From Peromyscus leucopus (lineage: Eukaryota; Chordata; Mammalia; Rodentia; Cricetidae), in NCBI RefSeq assembly GCF_004664715.2, contig NC_051066.1:76481147-76545146 (forward strand): a DNA stretch of 64,000 nt. Reading direction: 5' to 3'. Shown here one piece after another: positions 22,299-33,161 of the stretch (position 1 is the first letter of the stretch; each line of letters opens with the position of its first letter). Position numbers and translations under genes: made by a program. Under the pieces are notes generated by a model that had not been told where the DNA came from, ran no database searches, and saw only the letters and a program-made list of their open reading frames with translations.

Positions 22299-22765
22299 CA
22301 TCCATTTACTTGTGTTAAAAAAAAAACTACAAGCCACACAGAAAACCAGTGCCTTCCTTGCCTGGTCCCAATAAACAATATTCAAACAAGCAGTGGGAGA
22401 GGTATGACTCCAGGCAGCAAACGTCATCAGTGAGGTCTTTCTACTTGTTACTGTTACAGATATCTGAGGTAGTTTTCATGGGAATCCACATGTCCTCTGT
22501 GTCTTCAAAAACTCAGCATTTGAAGGGCCTGTGGCACATCTGTTTGTTAATTACTGTACCTCTTCATTGTACTTCCATGGGCTTTTTCCATGTACTTCAC
22601 TGTCAAAGTTAGTGTTAGGAGTTAGTGTCCTGAAGCTCAGTTGTTTAATAATCCTAGGTGCCTTAGAAACTTAGGCTTTTTTAGGACACCTGTGGACTGT
22701 ATTAAACGTGAGAATCACTACTGCCTTGTGCTGACGCCAGGGAGAAAGTTGCTGCTCTGGTGCCG

Positions 22766-22773
22766 AGTTCTCA
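22766..22773 (+). promoter_or_regulatory. miR-146 target site 1 in TRAF6 3' UTR
   Basis: AGTTCTCA is a perfect 8-mer complement to the miR-146a/b seed (GAGAACU plus the position-1 A). It begins 468 bases after the stop codon. TRAF6 is an established miR-146 target in mammals, forming a negative feedback loop on TLR/IL-1 signalling. Confidence 0.85.
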
Positions 22774-22830
22774 TTTTAGTTGATGCCTGTGAATTTCAGA
22801 AGCTTTGAAGCACGATCCCTGGAAAGCCCA

Positions 22831-22838
22831 AGTTCTCA
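22831..22838 (+). promoter_or_regulatory. miR-146 target site 2 in TRAF6 3' UTR
   Basis: A second perfect AGTTCTCA 8-mer begins 65 bases after the first. The close spacing is of a kind that can allow cooperative repression. Confidence 0.85.
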
Positions 22839-23259
22839 TGTGCTCCCTTCCCCGTTGTTCACTAAGGGTCCGGGACTGCTTTAACCCTTACTGTTTAGTG
22901 TAAACACATTGTCTCCTGAGCACCAAGTGTTTCTTCCCTGCTTTCGTATTTGGAGGCTCCAGGCCGCAGCTTCTCCCGTTTGTAATGCTGTGGTAACGTG
23001 GTCTCCAGCTGTCGAGTGTTAGTGCCGTGTAAGCCGTCTGTCTGTTCAGTGCAGCGCAGTTTCCATGTCCGCATGCGTGTCTTCTGTTGCTCGAAAACAC
23101 AAAATCACCAGCATAAACATTAAAAGTGATCCAGCTCATCGGCCATTAGACAGCATCTTATGGATGACTACAGAACTCTTACAGCCAGGAACCTTGTCAG
23201 CCCTCTTGACTACCTTTTGATTTAGCTTAGTTTATTGAAATCAATTTGATTTCCTCAAG

Positions 23260-23447
23260 GGGCTGGAGAGAGAGTTCAGTTGTTAAGAGCTGGCTGCTCT
23301 TCCAGAGGACTCTGGTTCAATTCCCAGCACCCTCATGGCAACTCGCAACTGTCTGTAACTCCAGTTCCAAGGGATCGGACAGCCTTATACAGACATGCAT
23401 GCAGGCAAAACACGAAGGCACATAAAATATAAATAAATAAAATTGAT
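23260..23447 (+). repeat. B2/B3-family SINE, sense, in TRAF6 3' UTR
   Basis: 'ggggctggagagagagttca', 'ttaagagctggctgctcttc', 'cagaggactctggttcaatt', 'gtctgtaactccagttccaa', tail 'aaatataaataaataaaatt'. Lies between miR-146 sites 2 and 3. Confidence 0.9.
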
Positions 23448-23694
23448 TTCCTCAAAACAGAATTTGTTAAAACTTGAGAAGCTGTAGGTACTTGAGAGAT
23501 GACTAAACCAAGGTTGGCCCTCATAGTGGTTGTATGGACACTCAACTTGAGTGGGTGGTGTCCAGCTCAATGCCGGTTCTGAGCCTATTCTGTAGAATGT
23601 ACTGGTGTGGCCAGATGTTCCTAACGTGGGGAGGCAATTGTTATGCTGTTATATATTTGTTAATGGCCTGTGCATATAAAATACTGTGGAATCT

Positions 23695-23702
23695 AGTTCT
23701 CA
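23695..23702 (+). promoter_or_regulatory. miR-146 target site 3 in TRAF6 3' UTR
   Basis: A third AGTTCTCA 8-mer, about 1.4 kb after the stop. It precedes the AATAAA at 24161, so it is lost only if the earliest signal (22370) is used. Confidence 0.75.
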
Positions 23703-24445
23703 GGGAGTCCTACAACTAATTAGAGCATTTATAAGGAACCTAAGGGGATGTCTACTGCTGTTTACACGAGATTGTTTAAGTTTTCTGGTAATAAGAAAAG
23801 GCACTGCTATCTCTGGCCACATCAGAGCCTCTGGGCCACGCTAGATCTGCCCTGCGTCTCCAGAGGACGCTCAGAGACCCTGGTGGAGGAGAAGAGTCTG
23901 CTTTTCCGTTGTAGCCTGCCCCCTCCCCCACCCCCGCAAGTGTCACTTCCACCTCTCCATCCTCTCCATTTCTCTCTTTGCTTCCATTCTATCCGTAAAG
24001 GTGAGGGAAAGACCGTGTCCCCACCTTCCCACAAGCTCCTCGTGGTCACCAGTTGGTTTCCTGGTGGCCTGCGTCCTTGGCTGTGCCTTTAGCCCTAACC
24101 TCTTGCAGCACCTCCTGCCTAGGGAAACCTGCGTTGCCCCATTCCTGCAGTTTGCCACTGAATAAATGTGGGGGTTCTTGAAAAAGCAAGCCGTAGTTAC
24201 TTCTGTATTTATTTTGAAAATGTACTCAACTATTTGAGGGCCTATTTTCTGTATGTATTTTTATTTTTTTAATATTCCATAGTCAACATTTTTATCAAAA
24301 GTTAAATGTCACCACAAACTATCAGCTGCTCTTCCCCTCTCCATTTTAAAAAAGGAAGTGATATTTAAAAGCTTCCTGGTCAAATTTCTATTTAAAAAAT
24401 GTCTGTATAAGGGTAGTAAGAACAGTCATTTCCTGCCTTGGTTTG

Positions 24446-24481
<36 letters not shown>

Positions 24482-27400
24482 TCCAGCATCTGAAATTTTT
24501 TGTTCAACTTTTCCCAGCATGATGATGTTCCTGCCTGTAAAGCAAGTTGGACTGGATGTTTCTAGTGTATGTGTTGAGAAGCTCAATGCCAAGCCACCAA
24601 ACAATGACAATCCTGGCTTTACCAGTGGAAGAGCGCTGTGGCTGTCCCCACTGCTGACGCGAATGCTCTGACGTCCAGCTGACATGCATCTTAACGTAGT
24701 TTTATAACTTCCCACGCGTGGTGTTTGGAATAAGCCAACCAGTTACTTTATGAGACTCAGTCGCCATGAGTGCAGAGTGAAAATAATCAAGCTGACATTC
24801 AAAGACAACTCAGAATCAGCTTCTAACCTAGAAAGCTGGCTTCTTTATACACACTTCTTAGTTGTCTCTCATTTCTCCAGCTGGTCTGTAAGCATCTGAC
24901 CTGTGTCTACAGTGTGGTGGCCATGGTTTCTTAACAATCTAGAGCATTGCTGTTTTTAAAATGTTTTCTTCCAAAAATGTCCAACTTTTACTCGAGAGTT
25001 TTCTCCAAGTCAAATATTTTCCTATTAGAAATCAGGCCAGTTGGTGATTATAACTTGGTGATTGGTTTCTGTCTGACTGTGACCGTTTCTGGCCGTTCAG
25101 AGACTGAAGAAGAGGTGGAAAGGATGAAGTAGAAAGCAAGAGCGCTTTTTTCACCCTAATAAAATCACCTGACAGGTGTTGGATGATTTCTCACAGTTAC
25201 TTTTTATGACCGGCATAAAGTTGAACTTTATCAGTATGGAGAAAAGTAAGACTAACTTGTGAATTATGTGTGCAATTAGACTGTGTTCTCCTTACAGAGA
25301 AGTTGCTTGCTACTGCTTTATCTAGAGTTTCCTTAATCTCTTGTGTCCAGAAAATGTTTTAATTACTAGAGAGGTGGTTCTAACTTAAGACTTTGAAGTC
25401 GTTTTTTTTTCCCCTGTTATTAACCCACTTCCTTTCTGACATGCCTCAAATTCTCTTCATTGTCTTAACATAAAATGCCATTACTTTTGTTTGTTTGTTT
25501 GTTTTGTGGGGTGTTTGGTGATTACTTTCCCAGATGCCCTAAGCGGGTGACTAGAACACAGTCAGTAGTCCTTTGATTGTTGTAGAAATACTCTCTAAGT
25601 GTCAGCATTCTCAGGACAGCTCTCACTTGTTTCATAGTTGGTGTGATTGTCTGTGGAATGGATTGGTGCTTCCCAATTCCCAGAATCCAGAAAAATGAAC
25701 CAAAATGTGATCAACCTGAACAACTTAACACTCAGTTACAAGCCTTGAGGTCATTTGAATGAAATTAACCTAGGTATTTCTCTGAATGTCACCTGTGTCC
25801 TTGATGTCTTAAACTGCTCAACCCCCACCCAAAAAATTCAGGTTAATAAAAAAATGGCACAGAAAAACAGTTCTAGTTGAAAACGTTGTGGAGTGTGGAG
25901 AGGTGCTCCTTAGCAGAACCAGTGTCGCCTTAGCAGAACCCAGCCCTACCTGACAGAGAAGGGAAGGGTGGCCTGCTGGACACTTGTCACTTAGAATGTA
26001 GCACAGTCTGTCTTCTAGAACCTCAGTTCTCTTCTGTGCAGGATCCAGGGAGGGCTGAAGTCTTGTTCTGGTCACTGCTCACCCCCTGTTAACATACTGT
26101 ACATGGGCCTGAGCAGTCAGTGGTAACACTGAAAGCCAGGGTGGAAGGCCGCTGGTTTCTGGGTAGCCTGCTTGTCATGTCAGTTAATTGGGAAAGTGAA
26201 TGTACTGCCTTCTGCTTTCTACCCAGCACTTTATCATAGCAGTTCTCCAAGATGGAGGACGGGGAAAGCCTAGTGCACATCTCACACCCAGCACCACCCG
26301 AGCGTCCGTTAGGTTGGCTCTGTTATGTGGAGTCACCTTTAATGCCGCTCTGTGTTCTCTTTAAGACTGTTCAGTCCTGAAATCATTACACAGCTTGGAG
26401 TTGTCTCAGATTTTCCTTGGAAACTTGTGATATTTTATTATGATTCTTTAGAATACTTTATTGTAATTCTTTATTGTAAATTGTAGCCTTTGCTTTGTGC
26501 CAACTTAAAATTTGTGTAAATGTTATGTGCAACTTTAATCTTATTTGTCTACAGGAGTATTTTTCATAAATGATTTATTTGGAAGTTCCTGGTTATGCAG
26601 CATATTCTAATGTTGTTTTCTTACTTGAGTTAATTCCATGAGTAAGAGTATAATTTGGGGCACATTTTGCTAATAGATATGATTTCAGGATTATGTTCCC
26701 TGGGAACTAAAGTGATTTAGCACAGATACTATATTTAGAGTCAGGAGATAGATTGTTGTAGGGTCTCTGTGACCTCTGTGGCTAGCAGAATGATGATTCT
26801 TGGGAGGGAGGAAGACAGTTCAGTTCAGCACAAGTGTTAAAGTTGTTGTTAGTGCAGACTTCAGGAGTCTGACCCCAAGTGGTTTATCTGGGGCATATGT
26901 AAGCACAGCACAGTTTGGTGAAAACTTTTCTGCTGGTAATTAATTCAATCCTGTGTATACAATAAAACATACATAAATCTGTTTGAGGAACAAAGTAATC
27001 AAAATACATATCTGATTTAACCATATCAAAACTTTAGAAAGTGCACATGACACCTTCCATAATGGGTTCTGTAGACTGGCTAGAAAAACAAGCTTTTGAT
27101 AAGGGTCTGGAGGAGGGTCAGGTGTGGTCTGCCACACAGATGGCACAAAGGTCACCAAACTGGAACACTTGTCTGTTCCCAGCCTCTGATGGATAACAAC
27201 AGGTTATGCATTCCTTCTCTTGAAGGAACAGCCCTGTGTGCTAACATTCCACGTTCCCCTAGTGTTTATCCATAAGCACAAGGACCTCCATGCCTCCTAC
27301 ATATTTGACTTCTGCTGACCACATATGTTCAGCTTTATTTGTGACAGTCTACCTGTAAAGTCGGAACTAGAATTTGAAATTTAGATATTATGGAGTGGGG

Positions 27401-27511
27401 AACATTAATGCCTAGGTCTATTTTTGAAGGTATTTTGTAGACTTAGGGAGGCCACTTATAATTTTATAACTGAAAAACTAAAGAGAAATCTGACTTTAAA
27501 AATCAAAATGT

Positions 27512-27698
27512 GCCGGGCGGTGGTGGCGCACGCCTTTAATCCCAGCACTCGGGAGGCAGAGCCAGGCGGATCTCTGTGAGTTCGAGGCCAGCCTGGGCTA
27601 CCAAGTGAGATCCAGGAAAGGCGCAAAGCTACACAAGAGAAACCCTGTCTCGGAAAACCAAAAAAAATAAATAAATAAATAAAAAATAAAAATAAAAA
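27512..27698 (+). repeat. B1 SINE, sense, with (AAAT)n tail
   Basis: Near-consensus copy: GCCGGGCGGTGGTGGCGCAC, 'cagagccaggcggatctctg', GGAAAGGCGCAAAGCTACAC, then an aaataaat tail from about 27661. Confidence 0.94.
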
Positions 27699-28679
27699 TG
27701 CAATGGTCAGATGGTCCCAAGCCTACTGTGCTCAGAGTTCTGCTGTGGACTTGGTAAGGGTTCTTTCTAATGCTTTGGACTCTGAGAATATGTGCTGTAT
27801 GAGGGGGGAGGGTAAAGATAAGGTGTGGGTTGTAATGTTAGGTTTCAATTGAGCAGGTTTGTTTAGGAACAGATGGAAATAATTGTCCAGATTCAGTGCC
27901 CCACACCAGCCACAGTGCCATGTGATGCTATGTAAGGCAAGCCCTTCGTGGCCCCTACCAACTGCCTAGCCTCACATGGTCTCCCTCAAGCCAATGTAGC
28001 TGATTGCAGGATTGATGCAGAGCAAAGGTCTGAGGTTACTATGCTAAGAAGGCTCACTGCACTCCATCTAATAGATAAGTATGACATCTTTCAAAACCCA
28101 GATCACAAATGTCCACTCACACTCCTCTTGCAAGTCCAACTTTCATTTGTGCCTTAGCTGTAAAGATATGACCAAAACAACATGCCTTGAATTTTTTTGA
28201 ACATAAGTGTAGGTTGACATATCTCCTCCCCTTCTTTCCTTATCAGCCTGTACAGTATACTATTGCACAGTATCTTTACAAATGAGTATCCAAATATTGC
28301 AATGGTTTTAATAAAATAACAAGATTGATTTGCTTTAGTGTTACTCTGTTTAGGGTATTGGGCGTCAGTATGACAAGAAGAAAACAAATACCAGGCACTA
28401 GTTTCTATTGGAAATTTTTAAAAAATCACAAATACCTTGACCCTTCAGAAACAATAATGAGGACTCACTGTTGTCCCTAATTTCGGCAATCAATGATTTC
28501 TGGCCTGAAGCTTCAAGTCTGTTTGAAATACAAGCCCAGAGACAAAGTTTTCTTCATTGTGGGCCCAGTGAAAAACATGTGACTACATGAATTGATTTCC
28601 GACAAAAACTCCATTCTCCCCATTTCCACGCCTGAGGATTCGCTCTGCCTCCCCCTCCTTAGCAATCTCCCCTAGTGTT

Positions 28680-28838
28680 TTGTTTCTGTGTATGACTTTT
28701 GCCGCCATGTATGCCTGCACACCATGTGTGTGCCAGGTGCCCTGGGAGGCCAGAAGAGGGCATTGGATCCCCTGGGACTGGGGCTACAGATGGTTGTGAG
28801 CTCTTAACTGAGTACTCTTAACTAAGCCATCTCTCAGT
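28680..28838 (-). repeat. B3-family SINE, antisense
   Basis: 'gtgtgtgccaggtgccctgg', 'gaggccagaagagggcattg', 'gatcccctgggactggggct', with the head (ctaagccatctctcagtt) partly rearranged: two 'ctcttaact' copies lie at the right end. Confidence 0.8.
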
Positions 28839-29109
28839 TAAGGGGTATTTATGTGTTTCTTTGTCTTTAAAATAAAGCTGCTCCCATTATAGGACTAGTA
28901 AAAGATTTTGTAGCCTTTTTATCTAAAATTGACTCAGCAACCCTGAGGACAATATGAAGCTGGTAAGACATGTGAGTGCTTTAGAAGATGCCACATTAAT
29001 TTTAAATTCCAAACATGAAACACTGTTAATCCTAGAAAAACCTATTTGTTAATTTAGCATTCCACTTCTGTTTTTGGTAAGCTGTTCACTCTGTGACTGT
29101 TTTCATGTT

Positions 29110-29480
29110 TTTACTTAATTTTTGTTTGTACACGTTCATGTCGGGATATGCATGCATATAAAGTGCACATTGGGGATACACATGCACATATGTCCATGTT
29201 GAGGTTACATCTGCAACATGTGTGCATATGGAGTCCAGAGGTCAATCACTGTTGGGGTGTCTTCCTTGATGGCTCTCCCCCCTTATTTTGTGAGGCAGGC
29301 TCTCTCACTGAACCTGGAGCTCACTGATTTGCCTAGACGGGCCAGTGCGCTCTAGGGATCGATCCACTTTTCTTGGTCTCCATCCCCAACAGTGCTGGAG
29401 TTACAGCTCCATGCCTGGCTTTCTTACATGGGGGTTGGGGGTTGAACTTGGGTCCTGACGCCTTTCACCAGCTGAGCCAG
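29110..29480 (-). repeat. B4-like composite SINE, antisense
   Basis: An antisense GT-rich left arm, 'gaggcaggctctctcactga', 'acctggagctcactgatttg' and a right arm with 'gggttgaacttgggtcctga' and 'cagctgagcca'. This order matches B4 (B1-related middle fused to a tRNA-like part). Confidence 0.6.
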
Positions 29481-29589
29481 CAACTCAACCTGTGTCCACA
29501 TTTTATTGCGCTTTATATTAGGACCAGCATGAGCAAGAGTACTTCACACTGTGACAACCTTACAAAAATAATCCTTTGGTTTTGAGTGT

Positions 29590-29845
29590 CCTGCCTCTGA
29601 AATGCCTGAGGCAGCCAACGGAGAAAGAAGGTTTGCTGTGGCTCATGCTTTAGGGTGATTTGGTCCATGGCTGACCCTGCTGCTTTGGGCTTCTGGCACA
29701 CTAGGCCTCAGAGTGTACATTCCCGATATGCTTAACTCCCTCCAACAGGCCCACCTCTTAGAAGTTCCACTGTCTCAGAATGCTGCCCCGGACTGAAGCA
29801 CATGGCCTGCTGGGGACATTTCAGATCCAAATTATAGCAGTTGAG
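29590..29845 (-). mobile_element. MaLR-like LTR fragment, antisense (low confidence)
   Basis: 'gtttgctgtggctcatgctt', 'ccctccaacaggcccacctc' and 'cagatccaaattatagcag' resemble the antisense interior and end of MaLR-type LTRs. It is heavily diverged. Confidence 0.35.
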
Positions 29846-29872
29846 TTGGAGATTTTTACATTTTAATATGAA

Positions 29873-30256
29873 ACTATGTGCTGTAGGATAATGGTTTTGT
29901 ACACTGGTTTAATAAAACACTGATTGGCCAGTAGCCAGGCAGGAAATATAGGTGGGGTAAGCAGACAAGGAGAATTCTGGGAAGAGGAAAGCTGAGTCAG
30001 GAGTCGCCATCCAGACACAGAGGAGGCAAGATGACAAGGCAGAACTGAGAAAAGGTACCAAGCCACGTGACTAAACATAAATAAGAATTATGGGTTCATT
30101 TAAGTGTCAGAGCTAGTCAGTAATAAGCCTGAGCTAATGGCTGAGCAGTTATAATTAATATAAGCCTCTGTGTGCTTACTTGAGGGACATGAGTGGGAAA
30201 GACTTGTCCCGACTGCCAGCCAGGCAGGACCCGAGAAATTTCCGGCTACAACTATG
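29873..30256 (+). mobile_element. solo endogenous retrovirus LTR with 6-bp target-site duplication
   Basis: A 372-bp unit (29879-30250) starts with TG (TGCTGTAGGATAATGG) and ends with CA at 30250 (CCGGCTACA→A at 30250). It is flanked on both sides by ACTATG (29873-29878 and 30251-30256). It contains an AATAAA near the left (gtttaataaaacac). A 6-bp duplication is typical of class II (ERVK) elements; RMER17-like is my best family guess from memory. No internal retroviral sequence is present, so it is a solo LTR left by recombination. It has no coding capacity. Confidence 0.78.
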
Positions 30257-30957
30257 TCTGATCACAGACTTCATACTCCAAAAAGCTAAATAAAACCACA
30301 CTAAAAGGCAGATTTCAAAATCCTGAAAAGGATAATTTAAAAAAAAAATAATTAGGATACGGCTCATACCAACACCAAATGAGCATGTGCTAATTTTGTG
30401 AAATCTCGCTCTTTTTGGCTTTCAGCTAACCACGAGGCAGAGTTGTACCTAAGTCTCAGAACTGCAGACCCCTGAAACTGTGCTAGACTGAGCAATACTG
30501 AGTTCACTCTACAGTTCTCCCCACTAGCCCTGTGCTAAAAGCTCCATGAAATGTGTGGATTGTAAGTAGAGCAGGGCCCAGTGGTGCGGGCCTACAAGTA
30601 GGTGGAGCACAGGTTCAAAGCCTGCCAGTGAGCTGGTAAGCCTGACATCCCAAGACATGGCACGACTAGAACTGGTGTCTGTAAGTTGTCCCCTGACCGC
30701 CACACCTGCATGCACTCATGCAGAGTACACACAATTTTAAAATACATTTTCAGTGAGGCCTAGGATGGTAGCCTATGGGTAGAACACTTTCCTGACAGTT
30801 ATGAAGCCTGAGATTCAGTTCCCAGAACTGAAGAAAAGAAAGCTTTGAGGTACCACTTCAGTCTATTATCATACTATTTTGTCAATTAACAGAACTCCAG
30901 ACTAGCAGACTGCCTGACAAGGCTACAGAGCAAACCCAATGTAAGAACAACATCGGA

Positions 30958-31172
30958 GATGCTGGAGAGATGATCCCAACCCTTAAGAGCGCTGCTGGCT
31001 GCTCTTCCAGAGGACTCAAGTTCAATTCCTAGCACCTGTATGACTGCTAACAACCATCTGTAACTCGGGTTCCAGGGGATCTGATGCCCTCTTTCAGCTT
31101 CCATGGGCAATGAACAGACATAGATGTAAGCGAAACACCCATACAAATAAAATTTAAAAAAAAAAAATCACT
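30958..31172 (+). repeat. B2/B3-family SINE, sense
   Basis: 'gatgctggagagatgatccc', 'gctgctcttccagaggactc', 'aagttcaattcctagcacct', 'ctgtaactcgggttccaggg', A-rich tail to about 31172. Confidence 0.88.
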
Positions 31173-31826
31173 TTAAAAAAAAGAAAGAAAGAAAGAAAAA
31201 GAACACCGAGGCAGTAGATGGCAGCAGAACTCTACTCCTGAAGAATACAGCCTTCAAAAAAGAGTGTGAAATAGGATTAAGTTGGGGCCTCTGCGTCTTT
31301 AAAGGCTCCATAAATTTTCCTGAGATTGTACATAAGAAGTTGTGCTAGACTCATTTTTCTGGGAAGCAAGTCCTTAATTTTTGCTCTACACCCAGTGAAA
31401 GCCATGAGGCATTTTCAGCAAATGGTGGAAAGCCTTGTTCCGTTTATATACACCAGTTGGTTGCCAAATAGCTTCAGGTTAGAAGCACTTGGGAAGTTAT
31501 TAGATCTTACCATACACAGCCAGTTTGGACAGTCAATGAAGAGCTACATTTCGGCAGTTTCGTATGGTACAAGCTATACATACAGACTCGTGGTTGTCCC
31601 CAGCCCCCTCTCTATTACAGTTGATGGTGGATTCACATTTAAGATCAACTGCCTCATCCAAGTCTGTGTTTAGGAAAATGGACTTATCAGGCTCCAGTCC
31701 ATCCCCAAGACTGAACAATGAGGACCAATGTGACATTAGAATCCCTAGCCATCCAGTCCCCTGGGCAGCTTTCTCAAGGTGTCTGATCAAAGAACCTCCC
31801 CCACGTGCTGACGGAAGTGCCCGTTA

Positions 31827-31900
31827 AGAGCTGAGGGCATAGCTCAGTGGTGAAGTGCTAGCCTAGCCTGCACAAGGCTCTTGGTTCAGTCACCAACATT

Positions 31901-31952
<52 letters not shown>
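31827..31952 (+). repeat. ID SINE (tRNA-Ala/BC1-like), sense, with (AAAT)n tail
   Basis: 'gagctgagggcatagctcag', 'tggtgaagtgctagcctagc' and 'cacaaggctcttggttcagt' match the ID head (Pol III box A and box B). About 13 AAAT units follow (31899-31952), then a GGA-rich purine tract. Confidence 0.85.
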
Positions 31953-32629
31953 GAAGAGGAGGAGGGAGGAGGAAGGGAGGGGGTAGAGCAGAAGAAAGGA
32001 GGTGGGAAGAAGCTGCCTCCACCTACGCCAGACCTGTAGCAAACCTGCATAGACTCCAAGGTGGTGGGCAAAGGAGTCTTTTTATTCTAAGGATGCTCCC
32101 CGACATCTGCGGCCAGAATAAGTGATTGCCGGTACCAGGAGAAGGGCTGAGCAGAGGTGCATCAGCATCAGATGGGACTGTTAAAATCGTGACCGACACC
32201 AGTGTAGAAACTGGAACATGTCAAAGTTTGCGCTCTGTTCATTAATGTGTGACTCAACCACCAGGCAAAACTGATTCAATGAGCCCTTGGGGAGAGAGCC
32301 TTATACAACCCACCAGGAGAGGCATGCTCAAACAAATGAGAACAGCAGCGTGAGATTACCTGCTTACAGATGAAAATGGCAATGTTCCTCAGGGAGGAAA
32401 AAAAAAAAAAGATACTATGGAATTTGACTCCCTAACCCCCCAAAAAGATACTGTAGAGTGTGACCCAAACTAACACACAGCTTCACAGTATCCTGACTCT
32501 AAAAAAGAAACTGGAATATCAAACACAAAAAAATCCTAGAGACTCAAATAATCCTTAGGAAGGTCTGTTAAATATTGGAAGAAGGGGGTGTTTGAATATT
32601 CCCTTATTTCCTAGTTTTAACTATTTTGT

Positions 32630-32780
32630 TTGTTTATTTGTTTGAGACAGGGCCTCTCTATGTAGCTCTGGCTGTCCTGGAACTCGCTATGTAGACCAGG
32701 CTGGTCTCAAACTCAGAGATCCACTTGCCTCTGCCTCCAGAGTGCTAGGATTAAAGGCATGTGCCACCCATGCCTGGCCC
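32630..32780 (-). repeat. B1 SINE, antisense
   Basis: 'gagacagggcctctctatgt', 'ctggctgtcctggaactcgc', 'gtagaccaggctggtctcaa', end 'gccacccatgcctggccc'. Confidence 0.9.
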
Positions 32781-32791
32781 AATAATTTTTT

Positions 32792-32969
32792 TAAAAGATT
32801 TATTTATTTATGTATTATGTATATAGTGTTCTGCCTACATATATGCTTACAGGTCAGAAGAGGGCACCAGATCTCGTTATGGATGGTTGTTGTGAGCCAC
32901 CATGTGGGTGCTGAAAATTGAACTCCGGACCTTTGGAAGAGCGGCCAGCGAGCCATCTCTCCAGCCTCT
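32792..32969 (-). repeat. B2/B3-family SINE, antisense
   Basis: 'aagatttatttatttatgta', 'aggtcagaagagggcaccag', 'gtgagccaccatgtgggtgc', 'gcgagccatctctccagcct'. It sits next to the preceding B1, head to the right. Confidence 0.9.
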
Positions 32970-33161
32970 GGCCCAATATTTTTTTTAAGTGAATAAAGAC
33001 AGCAGACTATGAAATGGACTCTACACCTCTGGGTGGGAATTCAGGTTGGAGCAGTTATGTTCAAAACCAAGAACCATGACTTGGGGGAGGAGACACTGCT
33101 GGAGATCCCGAGTTTATGTCTGAACTCCTTGGATTTCTGTGGGGCACTCACTGCTGCCACT

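Larger units (their letters stand above)
22299..26580 (+). other. Traf6: TRAF6 3' UTR and immediate 3' flank (end approximate)
   Basis: TRAF6 mRNAs in mammals carry a multi-kilobase 3' UTR. Candidate AATAAA signals lie at 22370-22375, 24161-24166, 25158-25163 and 25845-25850. I cannot tell which is used; several may be. The segment carries three miR-146 8-mer sites, a B3 SINE at 23260, a poly-T tract at 24450-24478, and AT-rich sequence with ATTTA motifs toward 26580. No coding exon is seen. Confidence 0.6.
26581..29878. other. intergenic segment 3' of TRAF6, no gene seen
   Basis: A 3.3-kb stretch between the TRAF6 3' end and the solo LTR. It holds a B1 at 27512, a B3 at 28680, a B4-like piece at 29110 and a MaLR-like antisense fragment at 29590. 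I see no conserved exon, RNA gene or pseudogene in the remainder. An AATAAA at 26961-26966 is a distal candidate for the TRAF6 end. Confidence 0.6.
30257..33161. other. intergenic segment between solo LTR and H3.3 retrocopy
   Basis: It holds SINEs at 30958 (B2/B3), 31827 (ID), 32630 (B1) and 32792 (B2/B3), an AAAT array, A-rich tracts near 31150-31200, and a GA/GGA purine tract at 31953-31990. The unique remainder (30300-30900, 31200-31820, 31990-32630) shows no gene I can recognise. A 115-codon frame at 31326-31673 has no family signal. Confidence 0.55.
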
